This document shows positions 29,458 to 39,346 of a stretch of 64,000 bases of DNA, piece after piece. How positions within the stretch are numbered: the first letter of the stretch is position 1; the number at the start of each line of letters is the position of its first letter. Under the pieces are notes generated by a model. The model was given only the letters and a program-made list of their open reading frames with translations. It made no database searches and was not told the DNA's origin. The DNA comes from Xenorhabdus innexi (lineage in GTDB: Bacteria > Pseudomonadota > Gammaproteobacteria > Enterobacterales > Enterobacteriaceae): NCBI RefSeq assembly GCF_002632485.1, contig NZ_NIBU01000004.1, forward strand, positions 62,001 to 126,000, in the 5' to 3' direction. Made by a program: the position numbers and the translations under genes.

Positions 29458-29931
29458 TTAGATAGGAGATACTGTTGTCGAATCGCCGCTATCGGCAATT
29501 TTGACACGTTGTCCTTTACTGAATACAACCTGATCCTGTTTTTGTACCACAACAATATTTCTTCCACCGTCAGTACGGATTTCCAATTCAACACCTTTTG
29601 TTTGATCGAGAGCACCTTCAATTCCTTGACCTGCCATTCCACCGGCAATAGCACCTGCGGCAGTTGCAAGCCTCTGGCCTCTGCCGCCGCCAATAGTATC
29701 ACCCAACAATCCACCCAATACTGCTCCGCCAATCGCTCCCAGCATGTTTTGGTTACCCGCCTCAGAACCTTTGATAGTGACCGGGCGCGCGGACAAAATA
29801 GTACCGTAGGTTACATTTTGAATTTGCTTGGCCTGATCAATCGAGTAAGTATCACTAGAAAGTGCTCCCATGTCAGCACATCCAGATAATGTTGTTACTA
29901 CAACTGCACCAACCAGGAAACGTTTGAACAT
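29458..29931 (-). CDS. slyB: Outer-membrane glycine-zipper lipoprotein SlyB
   Basis: A 157-residue lipoprotein (E. coli SlyB 155). The signal peptide ends in the lipobox LSGC with the modified Cys at 18. The middle is a glycine-zipper segment rich in GxxxG (GAIGGAVLGGLLGDTIGGG and AAGAIAGGMAGQGIEG, about residues 67-107), typical of the Rcken/SlyB family that oligomerises in the outer membrane. The C-terminal domain contains GVELEIRTDGG and GQRVKI. In E. coli slyB belongs to the PhoP regulon and also to Mg-stress responses. I looked for a PhoP box upstream and did not find a clear one. Confidence 0.95.
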   Translation of the reverse strand: MFKRFLVGAVVVTTLSGCADMGALSSDTYSIDQAKQIQNVTYGTILSARPVTIKGSEAGNQNMLGAIGGAVLGGLLGDTIGGGRGQRLATAAGAIAGGMAGQGIEGALDQTKGVELEIRTDGGRNIVVVQKQDQVVFSKGQRVKIADSGDSTTVSPI

Positions 29932-30265
29932 AGTTACTCCTAATTTTAATGCCTCGAGAGAAATTTGATAATAACTCTACAGTCAAGCATTCGGCTACAA
30001 TGACCAGTAACAAGTATAATAGTTTTACTGGTTACTTATTCTATACATTAATGGCCTCTCTCTAAATATATAATAAATTTCTACGTTGAACGCCAATAGG
30101 AATAATTCCTGACAAAAGTTTAGCATGTTTTGTGAAGAGCTTTCCAAAACTCAGATTTTCTCTCTTATATTCCCAGTGAAACATATATAGTCCAAATCAA
30201 TGTGTTTTATAGTTACACGGGTTTTATTTACAGATGCAATTCATTCTTTAAATAGGGGAATATTT
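29932..30265. other. slyB/anmK divergent intergenic region
   Basis: A 334-base AT-rich region with the slyB promoter on the left and an AGGGGAA ribosome site for anmK at 30254-30260 on the right. The anmK frame stays open back to 30200 but without a ribosome site. No other element recognised. Confidence 0.4.
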
Positions 30266-31378
30266 ATGAAGTCAGGACGTTATATTGGTGTGATGTCAGG
30301 CACCAGTATGGATGGAGTCGATGTTGTTTTAGCAGAGATCAGTGATAACGCTGTTATACAGAAGGAAAATTACAGTCATCCATTTCCTCAGGAGCTTAAG
30401 CAAAAATTACTTTCCATTTGTCAGGGCCAGCAGACTACCTTATCAACTGTTGGGCAACTTGATTATGAATTGGGAACGCTTTTTGCTGAATCAGTGAAAG
30501 GTTTATTAGAGAAAACGGGGTTAACTGCGAATGATATCACCGCAATTGGATGTCATGGTCAGACTGTATGGCATGAACCTGATGGTGAAAAGCCATTTAC
30601 GATGCAAATTGGCGATAACAATCGTGTAACTGCACTAACCGATATTACAACGGTAGGAGATTTCCGCCGTCGGGATATGGCGTATGGTGGCCAAGGGGCA
30701 CCTTTAGTGCCTGCTTTCCATATGGCTGTTCTGGGTGATCCAACGGAAAGGCGTGTGATCCTGAATATTGGCGGAATAGCAAATATCTCCGCTCTTCTGC
30801 CAAACTCTGCGGTTAAGGGCTATGACACTGGGCCAGGTAATATGTTGATGGATGCCTGGACATGGCGTTATAAACAGTTGCCTTATGATAAAGACGCACA
30901 ATGGGCTGATGAGGGTAATGTAAATGAAGCTCTGCTTCAGAAGATGCTCTCAGATCCTTATTTTGCACGTACGGCACCAAAAAGTACCGGTCGAGAATAT
31001 TTCAATATGGCATGGTTAGAAAAACAGTTGGCTGATTTCCCTGATATCAGCCCGGTTGATGTGCAGGCAACGCTTGCTGAACTAACTGCTGTCAGTATTG
31101 CCGAACAGGTGCTGTTGAATAATGGCTGTGAACGCTTGCTGGTTTGTGGCGGCGGAGCCAGAAACCCACTTATAATGCGCCGGTTATCTGCTTTGTTACC
31201 TGATACAGAAGTTGCAACAACAGATAAATATGGATTGAGTGGTGATGATATGGAAGCATTGGCATTTGCTTGGCTGGCATTCCGTACAATGTCCGGGCTG
31301 CCGGGTAACTTGCCATCGGTGACTGGAGCTGACAGGGAAACAATTTTAGGCGCAATTTATCCTGTTGCTGACAGATAA
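30266..31378 (+). CDS. anmK: Anhydro-N-acetylmuramic acid kinase
   Basis: Phosphorylates and opens 1,6-anhydroMurNAc during peptidoglycan recycling, giving MurNAc-6-phosphate. The preferred start is ATG 30266 ([19 protein letters not shown]), giving 370 residues (E. coli 369) and an AGGGGAA six bases upstream; ATG at 30200 would add 22 unsupported residues. Actin-like ATPase motifs are [45 protein letters not shown] and [11 protein letters not shown]. It is 41 bases from pdxH and may share its transcript. Confidence 0.96.
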   Translation: MKSGRYIGVMSGTSMDGVDVVLAEISDNAVIQKENYSHPFPQELKQKLLSICQGQQTTLSTVGQLDYELGTLFAESVKGLLEKTGLTANDITAIGCHGQTVWHEPDGEKPFTMQIGDNNRVTALTDITTVGDFRRRDMAYGGQGAPLVPAFHMAVLGDPTERRVILNIGGIANISALLPNSAVKGYDTGPGNMLMDAWTWRYKQLPYDKDAQWADEGNVNEALLQKMLSDPYFARTAPKSTGREYFNMAWLEKQLADFPDISPVDVQATLAELTAVSIAEQVLLNNGCERLLVCGGGARNPLIMRRLSALLPDTEVATTDKYGLSGDDMEALAFAWLAFRTMSGLPGNLPSVTGADRETILGAIYPVADR

Positions 31379-31419
31379 CAATGTTATGCTGAAATTCACT
31401 TATAAATAGAGAATTAGAC

Positions 31420-32073
31420 ATGTCAGAACATAATGATACTCATATAGCAGAGCTGCGTCGCGAATATATGCGTGGTGGGTTACGGCGAAAGGATCTTACT
31501 GAAGAACCGATGGCGCTTTTTGAGCTTTGGCTCAAACAGGCCTGTAATGCCGGGCTTAGTGATCCGACGGCAATGTGCGTAGCAACAGTTGATGAGCATG
31601 GTCAACCTTATCAGCGTATTGTTCTATTGAAACATTTTGATAGCCGCAGTCTGGTTTTTTATACCAACCTTGGTAGCCGTAAAGCGAAACAATTAGCTCA
31701 GAATAACCGCATCAGCCTCCATTTTCCATGGTATCCGCTGGAGCGTCAGGTCAGTTTTCTGGGGAAAGCCGAACGTTTATCACCTCTCGAAGTGGTGAAA
31801 TATTTCCATAGCCGCCCGAGAGATAGCCAGATTGCAGCCTGGGCTTCAGAACAATCTTCCCGTATTTCTGCCAGAAGTATGTTAGAAGGTAAATTTTTAG
31901 AGATGAAGCAAAAATTCCAGAATGGTGAAGTACCATTACCCAGTTTTTGGGGTGGGTTCCGGGTTGAGTTTGATTCGGTAGAGTTCTGGCAGGGAGGGGC
32001 TAACCGTCTTCATGATCGTTTTCTGTACCTGCGTGAAGGAGATGAATGGCGTATTGATCGTCTGGCGCCTTAA
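31420..32073 (+). CDS. pdxH: Pyridoxamine/pyridoxine 5'-phosphate oxidase
   Basis: An FMN-dependent enzyme making pyridoxal 5'-phosphate, 217 residues (E. coli 218). Conserved blocks are [11 protein letters not shown] near residue 14, [21 protein letters not shown] (FMN-binding), [13 protein letters not shown], and the C-terminal [25 protein letters not shown]. Clustered with pdxY three genes downstream, as in E. coli, so vitamin B6 salvage genes stay together. Confidence 0.97.
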   Translation: MSEHNDTHIAELRREYMRGGLRRKDLTEEPMALFELWLKQACNAGLSDPTAMCVATVDEHGQPYQRIVLLKHFDSRSLVFYTNLGSRKAKQLAQNNRISLHFPWYPLERQVSFLGKAERLSPLEVVKYFHSRPRDSQIAAWASEQSSRISARSMLEGKFLEMKQKFQNGEVPLPSFWGGFRVEFDSVEFWQGGANRLHDRFLYLREGDEWRIDRLAP

Positions 32074-32096
32074 CATACTTAATTAGTGGATTTCAA

Positions 32097-32204
32097 TATA
32101 CGTCGCGGCGGCAAGGGAATGAACCCCCGGGAGCATAGATAACTATGTGACCGGGGTGAATGAGCACAGCCAACAAAGAGGCAACTTGAAAGACGACGGG
32201 TATA
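32097..32204. repeat. ERIC (intergenic repeat unit) element
   Basis: About 108 bases of clear ERIC sequence between pdxH and tyrS. Recognisable parts are GAACCCCCGGGAGCATAGAT, then TGACCGGGGTGAATGAGCAC, then CAGCCAAC, AACTTGAAAGACGACGGGTA. The outer ends TATACGTCG and CGACGGGTATA form the characteristic inverted termini, and the centre folds as an imperfect palindrome. The canonical element is 127 bases, so this copy appears slightly shorter. It fills most of the 332-base pdxH-tyrS gap and would be transcribed with them. Confidence 0.9.
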
Positions 32205-32405
32205 GTATCAATTACTGTTTTTAATACTGGCACTTATATTACTGGCGTTTTATGCTATAGCCCGCGATTTACCGCGACAATTATATATGCCCGATAGATT
32301 GCAAGTTGCAGTTTGGCAGTATCAATAACAAATGAATACATCCGTAATGCTGCAACTTGGAAGATAAAGGATATAAGTAAAGAATACAAACCAATGGAGT
32401 CATTG

Positions 32406-33677
32406 ATGTCTAGCAATAACCTGATTAAACAACTGCAAGAGCGGGGCCTTATTGCCCAGGTAACGGATGAAGAGGCGTTAGCGGAAAGACTGGCGCAAGG
32501 TCCGGTTTCTCTCTATTGCGGCTTCGATCCTACCGCTGACAGCTTGCATTTGGGCCATCTGGTTCCCTTGCTGTGTTTAAAAAGATTCCAGCTGAACGGA
32601 CATAAGCCGATAGCTTTGGTCGGTGGTGCGACAGGTTTGATTGGTGATCCGAGTTTTAAAGCGACGGAACGCAAATTAAACACAGAAGGTACTGTTAAAG
32701 AGTGGGTTGAGAAAATTCGTAATCAGGTTTCTCCGTTTCTTAGCTTCGATGGTGAAAATGGTGCGGAATTAGCCAATAACTATGACTGGTTTGGCCAAAT
32801 GGATGTCCTTTCTTTCCTGCGTGATATAGGTAAGCACTTTTCCGTTAACCAGATGATCAATAAAGAGGCGGTTAAGCAACGACTGAACCGTGATGATGTT
32901 GGTATTTCGTACACTGAATTTTCTTATAACCTGTTGCAGTCTTATGATTTTGCCAACCTGAACGGAAAATATGGTGTTGAATTGCAGATTGGTGGTTCCG
33001 ATCAGTGGGGCAACATTACCTCAGGTATCGATTTGACACGCCGTTTACACCAGAAACAGGTATTTGGTCTGACAGTACCTTTGATTACTAAATCCGATGG
33101 GACTAAATTTGGTAAAACAGAAGGTGGGGCAGTCTGGTTGGATCCGAAGAAAACCAGTCCATACAAATTTTATCAGTTCTGGATTAACACAGCCGATGCA
33201 GATGTGTATCGTTTCCTGAAATTCTTCACTTTCATGAGCCTTGACGAAATCAATGCATTGGAAGAAGAAGATAAAAACAGTGGTAAAGCTCCGCGTGCGC
33301 AGTATGTTCTGGCTGAAGAAGTCACCAGACTGGTGCATGGAGAAGCGGGTTTAACAGCAGCGAAGCGTATCACGGCAAGTCTGTTCTCCGGTGCTGTAGC
33401 TGATTTAACCGAAGATGATTTTGCTCAGTTAGCGCAGGATGGTATGCCAGCAATTGAGCTTGAAAGTGGTGCTGATTTACAACAGGCTCTGCTCACTGCT
33501 GAATTTGTTCCTTCTCGTGGGCAGGCTCGTACCATGATTAGCTCTAATGCTGTTTCCATCAATGGTGAAAAACAGTCTGAAGCGATGTATGTATTTGCAG
33601 ACGAAGATCGTTTGTTTGGGCGTTATACTCTATTACGTCGTGGTAAAAAACATTATTGCCTAATCGATTGGAAATAA
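32406..33677 (+). CDS. tyrS: Tyrosyl-tRNA synthetase
   Basis: A class I aminoacyl-tRNA synthetase of 424 residues, exactly the E. coli length. The start is ATG 32406 ([14 protein letters not shown]), where similarity begins and GGAG lies six bases upstream; the frame is open 31 codons further but unsupported. The HIGH-type motif is HLGH in [11 protein letters not shown] near residue 45, and the KMSKS-type motif is KFGKT near 235. Tyr-binding GGSDQWGN is present. The C-terminal S4-like RNA-binding domain (about 355-424) ends [13 protein letters not shown]. Confidence 0.97.
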   Translation: MSSNNLIKQLQERGLIAQVTDEEALAERLAQGPVSLYCGFDPTADSLHLGHLVPLLCLKRFQLNGHKPIALVGGATGLIGDPSFKATERKLNTEGTVKEWVEKIRNQVSPFLSFDGENGAELANNYDWFGQMDVLSFLRDIGKHFSVNQMINKEAVKQRLNRDDVGISYTEFSYNLLQSYDFANLNGKYGVELQIGGSDQWGNITSGIDLTRRLHQKQVFGLTVPLITKSDGTKFGKTEGGAVWLDPKKTSPYKFYQFWINTADADVYRFLKFFTFMSLDEINALEEEDKNSGKAPRAQYVLAEEVTRLVHGEAGLTAAKRITASLFSGAVADLTEDDFAQLAQDGMPAIELESGADLQQALLTAEFVPSRGQARTMISSNAVSINGEKQSEAMYVFADEDRLFGRYTLLRRGKKHYCLIDWK

Positions 33678-33692
33678 TTCATAAAAGTATTA

Positions 33693-33720
33693 TTAAGGGC
33701 AACATAATTGTTGCCCTTAA
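33693..33720 (+). terminator. Hairpin after tyrS
   Basis: TTAAGGGCAA (33693-33702) and TTGCCCTTAA (33711-33720) form a perfect ten-pair stem 16 bases past the tyrS stop. The following U-run is poor, so it may only attenuate transcription into pdxY. Confidence 0.55.
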
Positions 33721-33778
33721 AGTATCAGACTGTTTTATAACTTATTTATGGTTCTTAAAATAAAAATCAGGCCTAATC

Positions 33779-34657
33779 ATGAAAAACATTCTTTCAATTC
33801 AGTCTCATGTTGTTTTCGGTCATGCAGGAAATAGTGCATCTGTTTTTCCGATGTGCCGTATGGGAGTGAATGTATGGCCACTAAATACGGTTCAGTTTTC
33901 TAACCATACTCAATACCCACAATGGCGTGGTTGCGTGATGCCGCCAGAACATCTGGCTGAAATTGTGCAGGGAATTGGTGAAATTGATAAGTTGGCATCC
34001 TGTGACGCGGTACTCAGTGGCTATATTGGTTCAGCGGAGCAGGGAAGCTACATCCTTGATATCGTAAAACAGGTTAAACAGGCTAATCCTGAAGCATGGT
34101 ATTTTTGTGATCCAGTGATGGGTCATCCAGAGAAAGGGTGTATTGTGGCTCCGGGAGTGTCTGAATTCCTCTGTGAAAAGGCATTACCTGTCAGTGATAT
34201 CATTGCTCCCAACTTATTGGAGCTTGAAACTCTGGCGGCAACGGAAATAAAAAATGTAGAACAGGCAGTATCTGCTGCCCGTCAGCTATGTCAAAAAGGC
34301 CCTAAAATTGTCTTGGTTAAACATCTTAGTCGCGCAGGCTACCAAAAAGATAATTTCGAAATGTTGCTGGTGACTAAAGAGAATAGCTGGCATATCAGCC
34401 GTCCATTAATTGATACTGGTGAACGCCAGCCCGTTGGAATTGGCGATTTAACCAGCGGCTTATTCCTTGCTAATCTGTTGAATAGTTCATCATTAACAAG
34501 CTCAGTATTACAAGCTGCGTTGGAACATACGACAGCCGGTGTTTATGAAGTTATGCTGGAAACGCAAAAAAGCGGAGAGTTTGAGTTACAGCTGGTTGCT
34601 GCTCAGGATAAGATGGTGACTCCGGCCCATAAATTCAGCGCCGTACAGATTGACTAA
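33779..34657 (+). CDS. pdxY: Pyridoxal/pyridoxamine kinase PdxY
   Basis: A ribokinase-superfamily kinase phosphorylating pyridoxal, 292 residues (E. coli PdxY 287). It begins [20 protein letters not shown]. Further family blocks are [38 protein letters not shown], and the phosphate-binding/active-site region [17 protein letters not shown] with the catalytic Asp. Its order tyrS-pdxY-gstA is as in E. coli. It is convergent with gstA. Confidence 0.96.
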   Translation: MKNILSIQSHVVFGHAGNSASVFPMCRMGVNVWPLNTVQFSNHTQYPQWRGCVMPPEHLAEIVQGIGEIDKLASCDAVLSGYIGSAEQGSYILDIVKQVKQANPEAWYFCDPVMGHPEKGCIVAPGVSEFLCEKALPVSDIIAPNLLELETLAATEIKNVEQAVSAARQLCQKGPKIVLVKHLSRAGYQKDNFEMLLVTKENSWHISRPLIDTGERQPVGIGDLTSGLFLANLLNSSSLTSSVLQAALEHTTAGVYEVMLETQKSGEFELQLVAAQDKMVTPAHKFSAVQID

Positions 34658-34666
34658 CAGTAAGAT

Positions 34667-34699
34667 ATTGCTTCCGGTAGCTTGTGAACCGGAAGCAAT
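34667..34699. terminator. Bidirectional terminator between pdxY and gstA
   Basis: ATTGCTTCCGGT (34667-34678) and ACCGGAAGCAAT (34688-34699) form a perfect 12-pair stem with a nine-base loop between the convergent genes. Confidence 0.8.
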
Positions 34700-34703
34700 T
34701 ATA

Positions 34704-35312
34704 TCATCTTAATCCTTCCGCGTTTAAAGCATCCTGTACATGCGGACGCTGTTCGATTTTTTGTTGATAAGCATTTAAATGAATTAACTTGGAAAAATCT
34801 AAATTTAATTTGTATCTCCAGAAGTACGTTGTAAACAAATAAGCGTCCGCAACTGTAAAATGATCCCCGGCGATATATGCACGTTTTGCCAATATGCCAT
34901 CAATATAAGTAAATTTAGCCAACAGCTTAGTAAAAACTGCGGAACGGTAATTTTCTGAGGCCGCCATTGTGGGTGATAATACCCAGAAGCTCTGATGAAT
35001 TTCGCTAGCAATATAATTCAGCCACTCAATTTGCTGATAACGCTCTAAAGTACCTGCTGGAGCAGTTAGTTTCCTATCTGGTTTTTGATCGGCAATGTAT
35101 TGCACAACCGCAGGCCCTTCAGTAAGGACAATATCATTGTCGAGTATGAGCGTTGGAACCTGCCCTTTGGGATTGATCTTGAAAAAATCCTGACCACGTT
35201 CAGTGGTTTTATTTTGCAGGTCTACTTTTTCAAGACTGAAATCCAGACCGGTTTCACGGAGAATGATATGTGGGGAGAGAGAACAAGCTCCGGGAGTATA
35301 ATAGAGTTTCAT
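34704..35312 (-). CDS. gstA: Glutathione S-transferase GstA (beta class)
   Basis: A cytosolic glutathione transferase of 202 residues (E. coli GstA 201). The thioredoxin-like N-terminal domain starts [16 protein letters not shown], with the beta-class Cys at 10. [26 protein letters not shown] carries the cis-Pro and glutathione-binding Glu. The helical C-terminal domain has [10 protein letters not shown] (N-capping box). It is the last conserved core gene before the siderophore operon; in E. coli dtpA lies nearby instead. Confidence 0.95.
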   Translation of the reverse strand: MKLYYTPGACSLSPHIILRETGLDFSLEKVDLQNKTTERGQDFFKINPKGQVPTLILDNDIVLTEGPAVVQYIADQKPDRKLTAPAGTLERYQQIEWLNYIASEIHQSFWVLSPTMAASENYRSAVFTKLLAKFTYIDGILAKRAYIAGDHFTVADAYLFTTYFWRYKLNLDFSKLIHLNAYQQKIEQRPHVQDALNAEGLR

Positions 35313-35465
35313 ATATAAACCCTTATTTATCAGTTTATTATATATCTCTTATCTTGAAGTCTATCAGGGATATGTGGATGCAACAAAAACAGACACAATA
35401 TCAACACATTTTTATACCAGTAATTCGGATTATATCAATCTCCTTACCGAAGGTTAATGTAACAT

Positions 35466-35497
35466 CGGGAAAACCAGATATCGTTCAGGTTTTCCCG
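35466..35497 (-). terminator. Candidate terminator of the siderophore operon
   Basis: CGGGAAAACC (35466-35475) and GGTTTTCCCG (35488-35497) form a perfect ten-pair stem 44 bases past the last cluster gene. The U-run on the minus strand is weak (ATGTTACATT). It is the only strong hairpin in the 228-base gap to gstA. Confidence 0.5.
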
Positions 35498-35540
35498 GAG
35501 GGCATGCTGTTAGAACATTATGGTTTCCGCCAATGAATTT

Positions 35541-38531
35541 TTAGTCTTTTTTGTCGGAATAAGGGCGTACATATTTCATAATGCACTCCAGTTTTTCGCA
35601 GGTTTCCTGCCATTCTCTTTCGGGTTTTGAATCTCGGACCAGACCAGCACCAGCCTGTAGCCAACAGTCTTCTTTATGTTGATAAAGAGAACGCAATACC
35701 AGTGCTGCGTCTAATTTACCTGAACTATCCAATAGCATGACAGAACCACTATAAAGACGACGAGGCTCATTTTCATAATATGAAATAGCCTGTAAAGAGG
35801 TTTTTTTCGGGATACCTGAAGCAGTGACTGCCGGAAACAGAGCAATGAAAGCATCCCAACGATTTTTTTCTGGCCGTAGTAATCCTTTTACGCGTGATGC
35901 TAAATGTTGTACTGAACCACGTTCACGAATTGCCATAAATTCTGATACACAAAGTGTGTCTGCCTGACAAATCGGGGCCAATTCCTCTAATGCGAGTTTG
36001 GCTGATACTGCGTGCTCGGCAATTTCTTTCGGATCGGAAAGTAAATCTGCCCGCAGTTTTTGATCCTGTTCCTTATCATGTGTTAATGCTCTGGTTCCCG
36101 CCAATGGCTGGCTATTGACCCAACCCGTACCATCTGCCTCAACCACGGTTTCTGGACTGAAACCGTAAGCAGAAAACTCTTCATCCCGTAAGAAGAAAGA
36201 GCGGGCTGGAGTATTAGCCTGACGCCCCAACCAGTAACTGTGTGTTATATCCACATTTGAACCAAGCTGAACTTTGCGTGAGAGGATCACTTTTTGATAG
36301 TGGCCTGTGACAATATCTTTAACCGCACTTGTTACGTTGTCTTGATAATGCTTTGCCGCAATTGAGTTGCTGATACCTTTCAGCTCTTTTGTATATGGGA
36401 AGGTTGGAGCACCAGTTTGATCGGCCTGTCTGATTTTTTCACTCAATACAGTGAGCTGATTTTCTTCGAGTGTTCGTATCAGGACTTGCCCTTGAGTGAT
36501 GCGTAATTCATGCTGTGGAACAGTGATTTTTATTAGTGCTTCATTTTTTTGTTTTAACGATGACGCTAATGGTATCCCGTATGCCATATGGGAAAACTCA
36601 AATAGTGCTCTGCCATAAGCACGCCAGTCTTTGATAGAAAGTTCACTGAGAACCTGCTCAAGTTTCTGGCTTAACGTACTGATATCGTACGGATGCTGAC
36701 GACCTTTTGAGTCAATTAGTTGTCCGGATGCATGTGCACTTATCGTGGCTGCACAGCCAATTCCCAATGACCATTCGCCTTTGCTCTCATAGAGTGTGTA
36801 AGGGTGTGTATTATTATTTGTAAGATCTGAAAGCAAGTGGGCGACCAGATCTAATGGAGTGCTGGTAATGGCAATAGTGTGTTCATGATATTGTTGCATT
36901 GGGCTGTTATTCTCTTCGGCTTGTTTCATTTGTTCTGCGTGTTCTGTTTGCGCCATCTGTACTAACTGACGTTTGTCTATTTTTCCTACTGTGGTTAATG
37001 GCCAATACGCCACAAACAACCATTGGTCAGGGACTTTGTGGCGCTGAACACCTTTCTGCTGTAAAAATGCCTGCATCTGTATAGGTTCCGGCTGGTTAAT
37101 ACTTTTTGGTATGCAGGCACAAATTCGCTCACCCAAGAGTTCATCAGGAACAGCAATGACAACTGCATCATCGATACTTGGATATTGCAGCAGTAACGTT
37201 TCCACTTCTTGCGTTGAAATCTTCTCGCCACTGCGATTGATCTGCTCTTTAATACGTCCCTCAACGATCAGATTGCCGTCTGACCTCATCCGTACCAAAT
37301 CGCCGGTACGATAGAATCCGTCAGAGGTGAAAGCGATAGTATTATGTTGCTCAGCGCGGTAATACCCCGTAATGGTATAAGGGCCTCGAGTAATCAGTTC
37401 ACCGACTTCACCGGAAGGAACAGGTTGCAGATTAGCATCGACAATTTTGAGTTCATCTTCTGCCGATAGTGGGCGACCTTGAGTATTAATAATGACTTCA
37501 TAGGGGTCATCCAGCCGGGTATAGCAAAGTAACCCTTCTGCGGTGCCAAATACCTGCTGCAAAGGGCCAAGGCGTGTCATCACCTGTTTTGCCAGTTCTG
37601 GAGTAAGTCTGCCTCCGCCAACCTGTAAACAACGTAAGGAGGAAAGATCACTTTGCTCCCAGTCACGAGCTTGTTCCCAGAGTCTGGCAAGCGCCGGAAC
37701 TAACGCAACATGTGTTACTTTGTGTTGCTCAATCAATGGCATGGCTTCATCACAACTGGCGGTGTCACTTAAGAGAACACACCCTCCCTGAGAGAGTGTG
37801 CCCAGAATACCGGGGCTGCCTAAGGTGAAGTTATGTGCAATAGGAAGCACGGCTAAATAAACACTTTCGGTATTGACTGAACACAAACGGGCTGACAGGA
37901 CAAAATCATAGGTATAGGCATCGTGAGTACGTGGAATTAATTTCGGTGTACCTGTTGTTCCTCCAGAAAGCAGAAGTATGGCAATATCACCGTAACAGGG
38001 GCCAGAGACAGAGGTATCGAGTGGTTCACCATCAATAGAGGACAAAGGAGTAAACTCTTCAGCTTGCCCATCAACAATAATATGTTTCATTTCAGGGCAG
38101 GATGCAGCCACTTCCCGCGCCATTTCTCGGTAATCAAAACCGTGGATACAATCAGGAATGATGTAAGCCACCGGCTGGGCAATCTGGCACAGTTCATGAA
38201 CATCATGAGTCCGTTGCGTCGGCATTAATAATACTGGATGAGCACCTAATCTAAACAGAGCAAAACAGGTGACAACAAAAGAGATACAGTTAGGTAATTG
38301 CACCATGACATTATCACCATGACCGATTCCCCGCTGAGATAACCCACTTGCCAGCCTTTCCACAAGTTGATGCAGTTCATGGTAAGTCAGATGTTGCTCT
38401 TGATAGATCAGCGCTGTTTTATCCCCCCAGATTTTCGACCATCCGGTAAGCTGTTGGTCTATGGTTTTGCCATTCCAAAGATAGTCTGGCGTCATAGTAA
38501 AATTTTTTTCTGGGATTGAAGAAGATGCCAT
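35541..38531 (-). CDS. Fused salicyl-AMP ligase (YbtE-like) and salicylate synthase (YbtS/Irp9-like)
   Basis: A 996-residue protein that should make salicylate from chorismate and load it onto the aryl carrier domain of the Irp2-like synthetase. Residues about 1-525 match YbtE/DhbE adenylating enzymes: LLLSGGTTGTPKLIPR, YRTGDLVRMRSDG, GRIKEQINRSGEKIS and catalytic Lys in TTVGKIDKRQL near 515. After a Gln/Glu-rich linker (about 525-555), residues about 555-996 match YbtS/Irp9/MbtI. General base Lys is in YQKVILSRK, the acid Glu in GFSPE, Mg ligands in KEIAEH and EREWQE, plus PLAGTR. Both halves look catalytically complete. The start at ATG 38531 overlaps the previous stop as TAATG with AGGAG upstream; the frame extends to 38639 inside the thioesterase gene without support. 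In Yersinia the two activities are separate genes. Last gene of the operon. Confidence 0.93.
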   Translation of the reverse strand: MASSSIPEKNFTMTPDYLWNGKTIDQQLTGWSKIWGDKTALIYQEQHLTYHELHQLVERLASGLSQRGIGHGDNVMVQLPNCISFVVTCFALFRLGAHPVLLMPTQRTHDVHELCQIAQPVAYIIPDCIHGFDYREMAREVAASCPEMKHIIVDGQAEEFTPLSSIDGEPLDTSVSGPCYGDIAILLLSGGTTGTPKLIPRTHDAYTYDFVLSARLCSVNTESVYLAVLPIAHNFTLGSPGILGTLSQGGCVLLSDTASCDEAMPLIEQHKVTHVALVPALARLWEQARDWEQSDLSSLRCLQVGGGRLTPELAKQVMTRLGPLQQVFGTAEGLLCYTRLDDPYEVIINTQGRPLSAEDELKIVDANLQPVPSGEVGELITRGPYTITGYYRAEQHNTIAFTSDGFYRTGDLVRMRSDGNLIVEGRIKEQINRSGEKISTQEVETLLLQYPSIDDAVVIAVPDELLGERICACIPKSINQPEPIQMQAFLQQKGVQRHKVPDQWLFVAYWPLTTVGKIDKRQLVQMAQTEHAEQMKQAEENNSPMQQYHEHTIAITSTPLDLVAHLLSDLTNNNTHPYTLYESKGEWSLGIGCAATISAHASGQLIDSKGRQHPYDISTLSQKLEQVLSELSIKDWRAYGRALFEFSHMAYGIPLASSLKQKNEALIKITVPQHELRITQGQVLIRTLEENQLTVLSEKIRQADQTGAPTFPYTKELKGISNSIAAKHYQDNVTSAVKDIVTGHYQKVILSRKVQLGSNVDITHSYWLGRQANTPARSFFLRDEEFSAYGFSPETVVEADGTGWVNSQPLAGTRALTHDKEQDQKLRADLLSDPKEIAEHAVSAKLALEELAPICQADTLCVSEFMAIRERGSVQHLASRVKGLLRPEKNRWDAFIALFPAVTASGIPKKTSLQAISYYENEPRRLYSGSVMLLDSSGKLDAALVLRSLYQHKEDCWLQAGAGLVRDSKPEREWQETCEKLECIMKYVRPYSDKKD

Positions 38532-39334
38532 TATGCGAACTCCTGTGGATAAATATATTGCATAAATTGGGTAATGTGACGAATAAAACGTTGAGGTTCT
38601 TGAGTGACATAAAAATGATTGCCGATAATCTCCTGACAACAGTGCGAAAGATTTTGTTTGTCACCGGTAAGCCAGTGATGCCACTGCTGAACCTCCAGCG
38701 CGGAAGCTTCTTTGTCTTCGTTGCCATAAAGTAACAAGGTCGGTGTTTGCAGTTTTACCGAGTCAGACTGAATAACCCGGTGATAATGTTCCGTCGCCCA
38801 GAAATCAGCGCGCAGCATGGGTAAGAACATTTCCAGCAATCCGGGATCTTCGCGTAATACCGGGCTGCAACCGCCAATATCGATGAGTTGCTCAATGAAT
38901 TCATGGTCAGGTAATCCGCTTAACTGACGGCGGGATTGAAGATGAGGAGCATGACACCCCGAAAGTACCAGTGCTTTAGGAGAACAGCTATGTTGTTCAA
39001 GGTGTTGGCAGGTTTCAAAAGCGATCTGGGCGCCCATACTATGACCGATCAGTATCAGGTTTTCTCTCTGGGCAGGAGTGAGTGACACGAGAAGCTCAAA
39101 AAGAGATTGTGCTAATGGAGCAATGCTGGTAGCTGCACGCTCATTCATGCGGCTGTCACGGCCGGGATAAATCACCAGCGAAACGGCAATATCAGGATTT
39201 TCCAGAGTAGCCCATTGGCGGAATGCACTGCTGCTGCCCCCAGCAAAGGGGCAGATTAATAGCGTGTACTTGGGTTCGCCACGAGGTGTCAGGCACGGAC
39301 GAATCATTGGATGTACAGGGAGTCCCCATTTCAT
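38531..39334 (-). CDS. ybtT: External type II thioesterase, YbtT-like
   Basis: A 267-residue alpha/beta hydrolase of the editing thioesterase family, which clears mis-acylated or stalled carrier domains of the assembly line. The nucleophile elbow GHSMGAQIAFETCQHLEQ is near residue 92. The family loop CPFAGGSSSAFRQW lies near residue 30, LSGCHAPHLQSRRQLS in the middle, and the catalytic His is in GNHFYVTQ close to the C-terminus. Similarity to YbtT is strong throughout. Start 12 bases after the irp3 stop with AAGGAGGAAC; its stop overlaps the next start by one base. Confidence 0.93.
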   Translation of the reverse strand: MKWGLPVHPMIRPCLTPRGEPKYTLLICPFAGGSSSAFRQWATLENPDIAVSLVIYPGRDSRMNERAATSIAPLAQSLFELLVSLTPAQRENLILIGHSMGAQIAFETCQHLEQHSCSPKALVLSGCHAPHLQSRRQLSGLPDHEFIEQLIDIGGCSPVLREDPGLLEMFLPMLRADFWATEHYHRVIQSDSVKLQTPTLLLYGNEDKEASALEVQQWHHWLTGDKQNLSHCCQEIIGNHFYVTQEPQRFIRHITQFMQYIYPQEFA

Positions 39335-39346
39335 CAGTGTTCCTCC

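Noticed and set aside
38532..38639. N-terminal extension of the fused ligase/salicylate synthase by 36 residues
   Set aside because: It overlaps the thioesterase gene in another frame; the ATG at 38531 has AGGAG and couples to the thioesterase stop.
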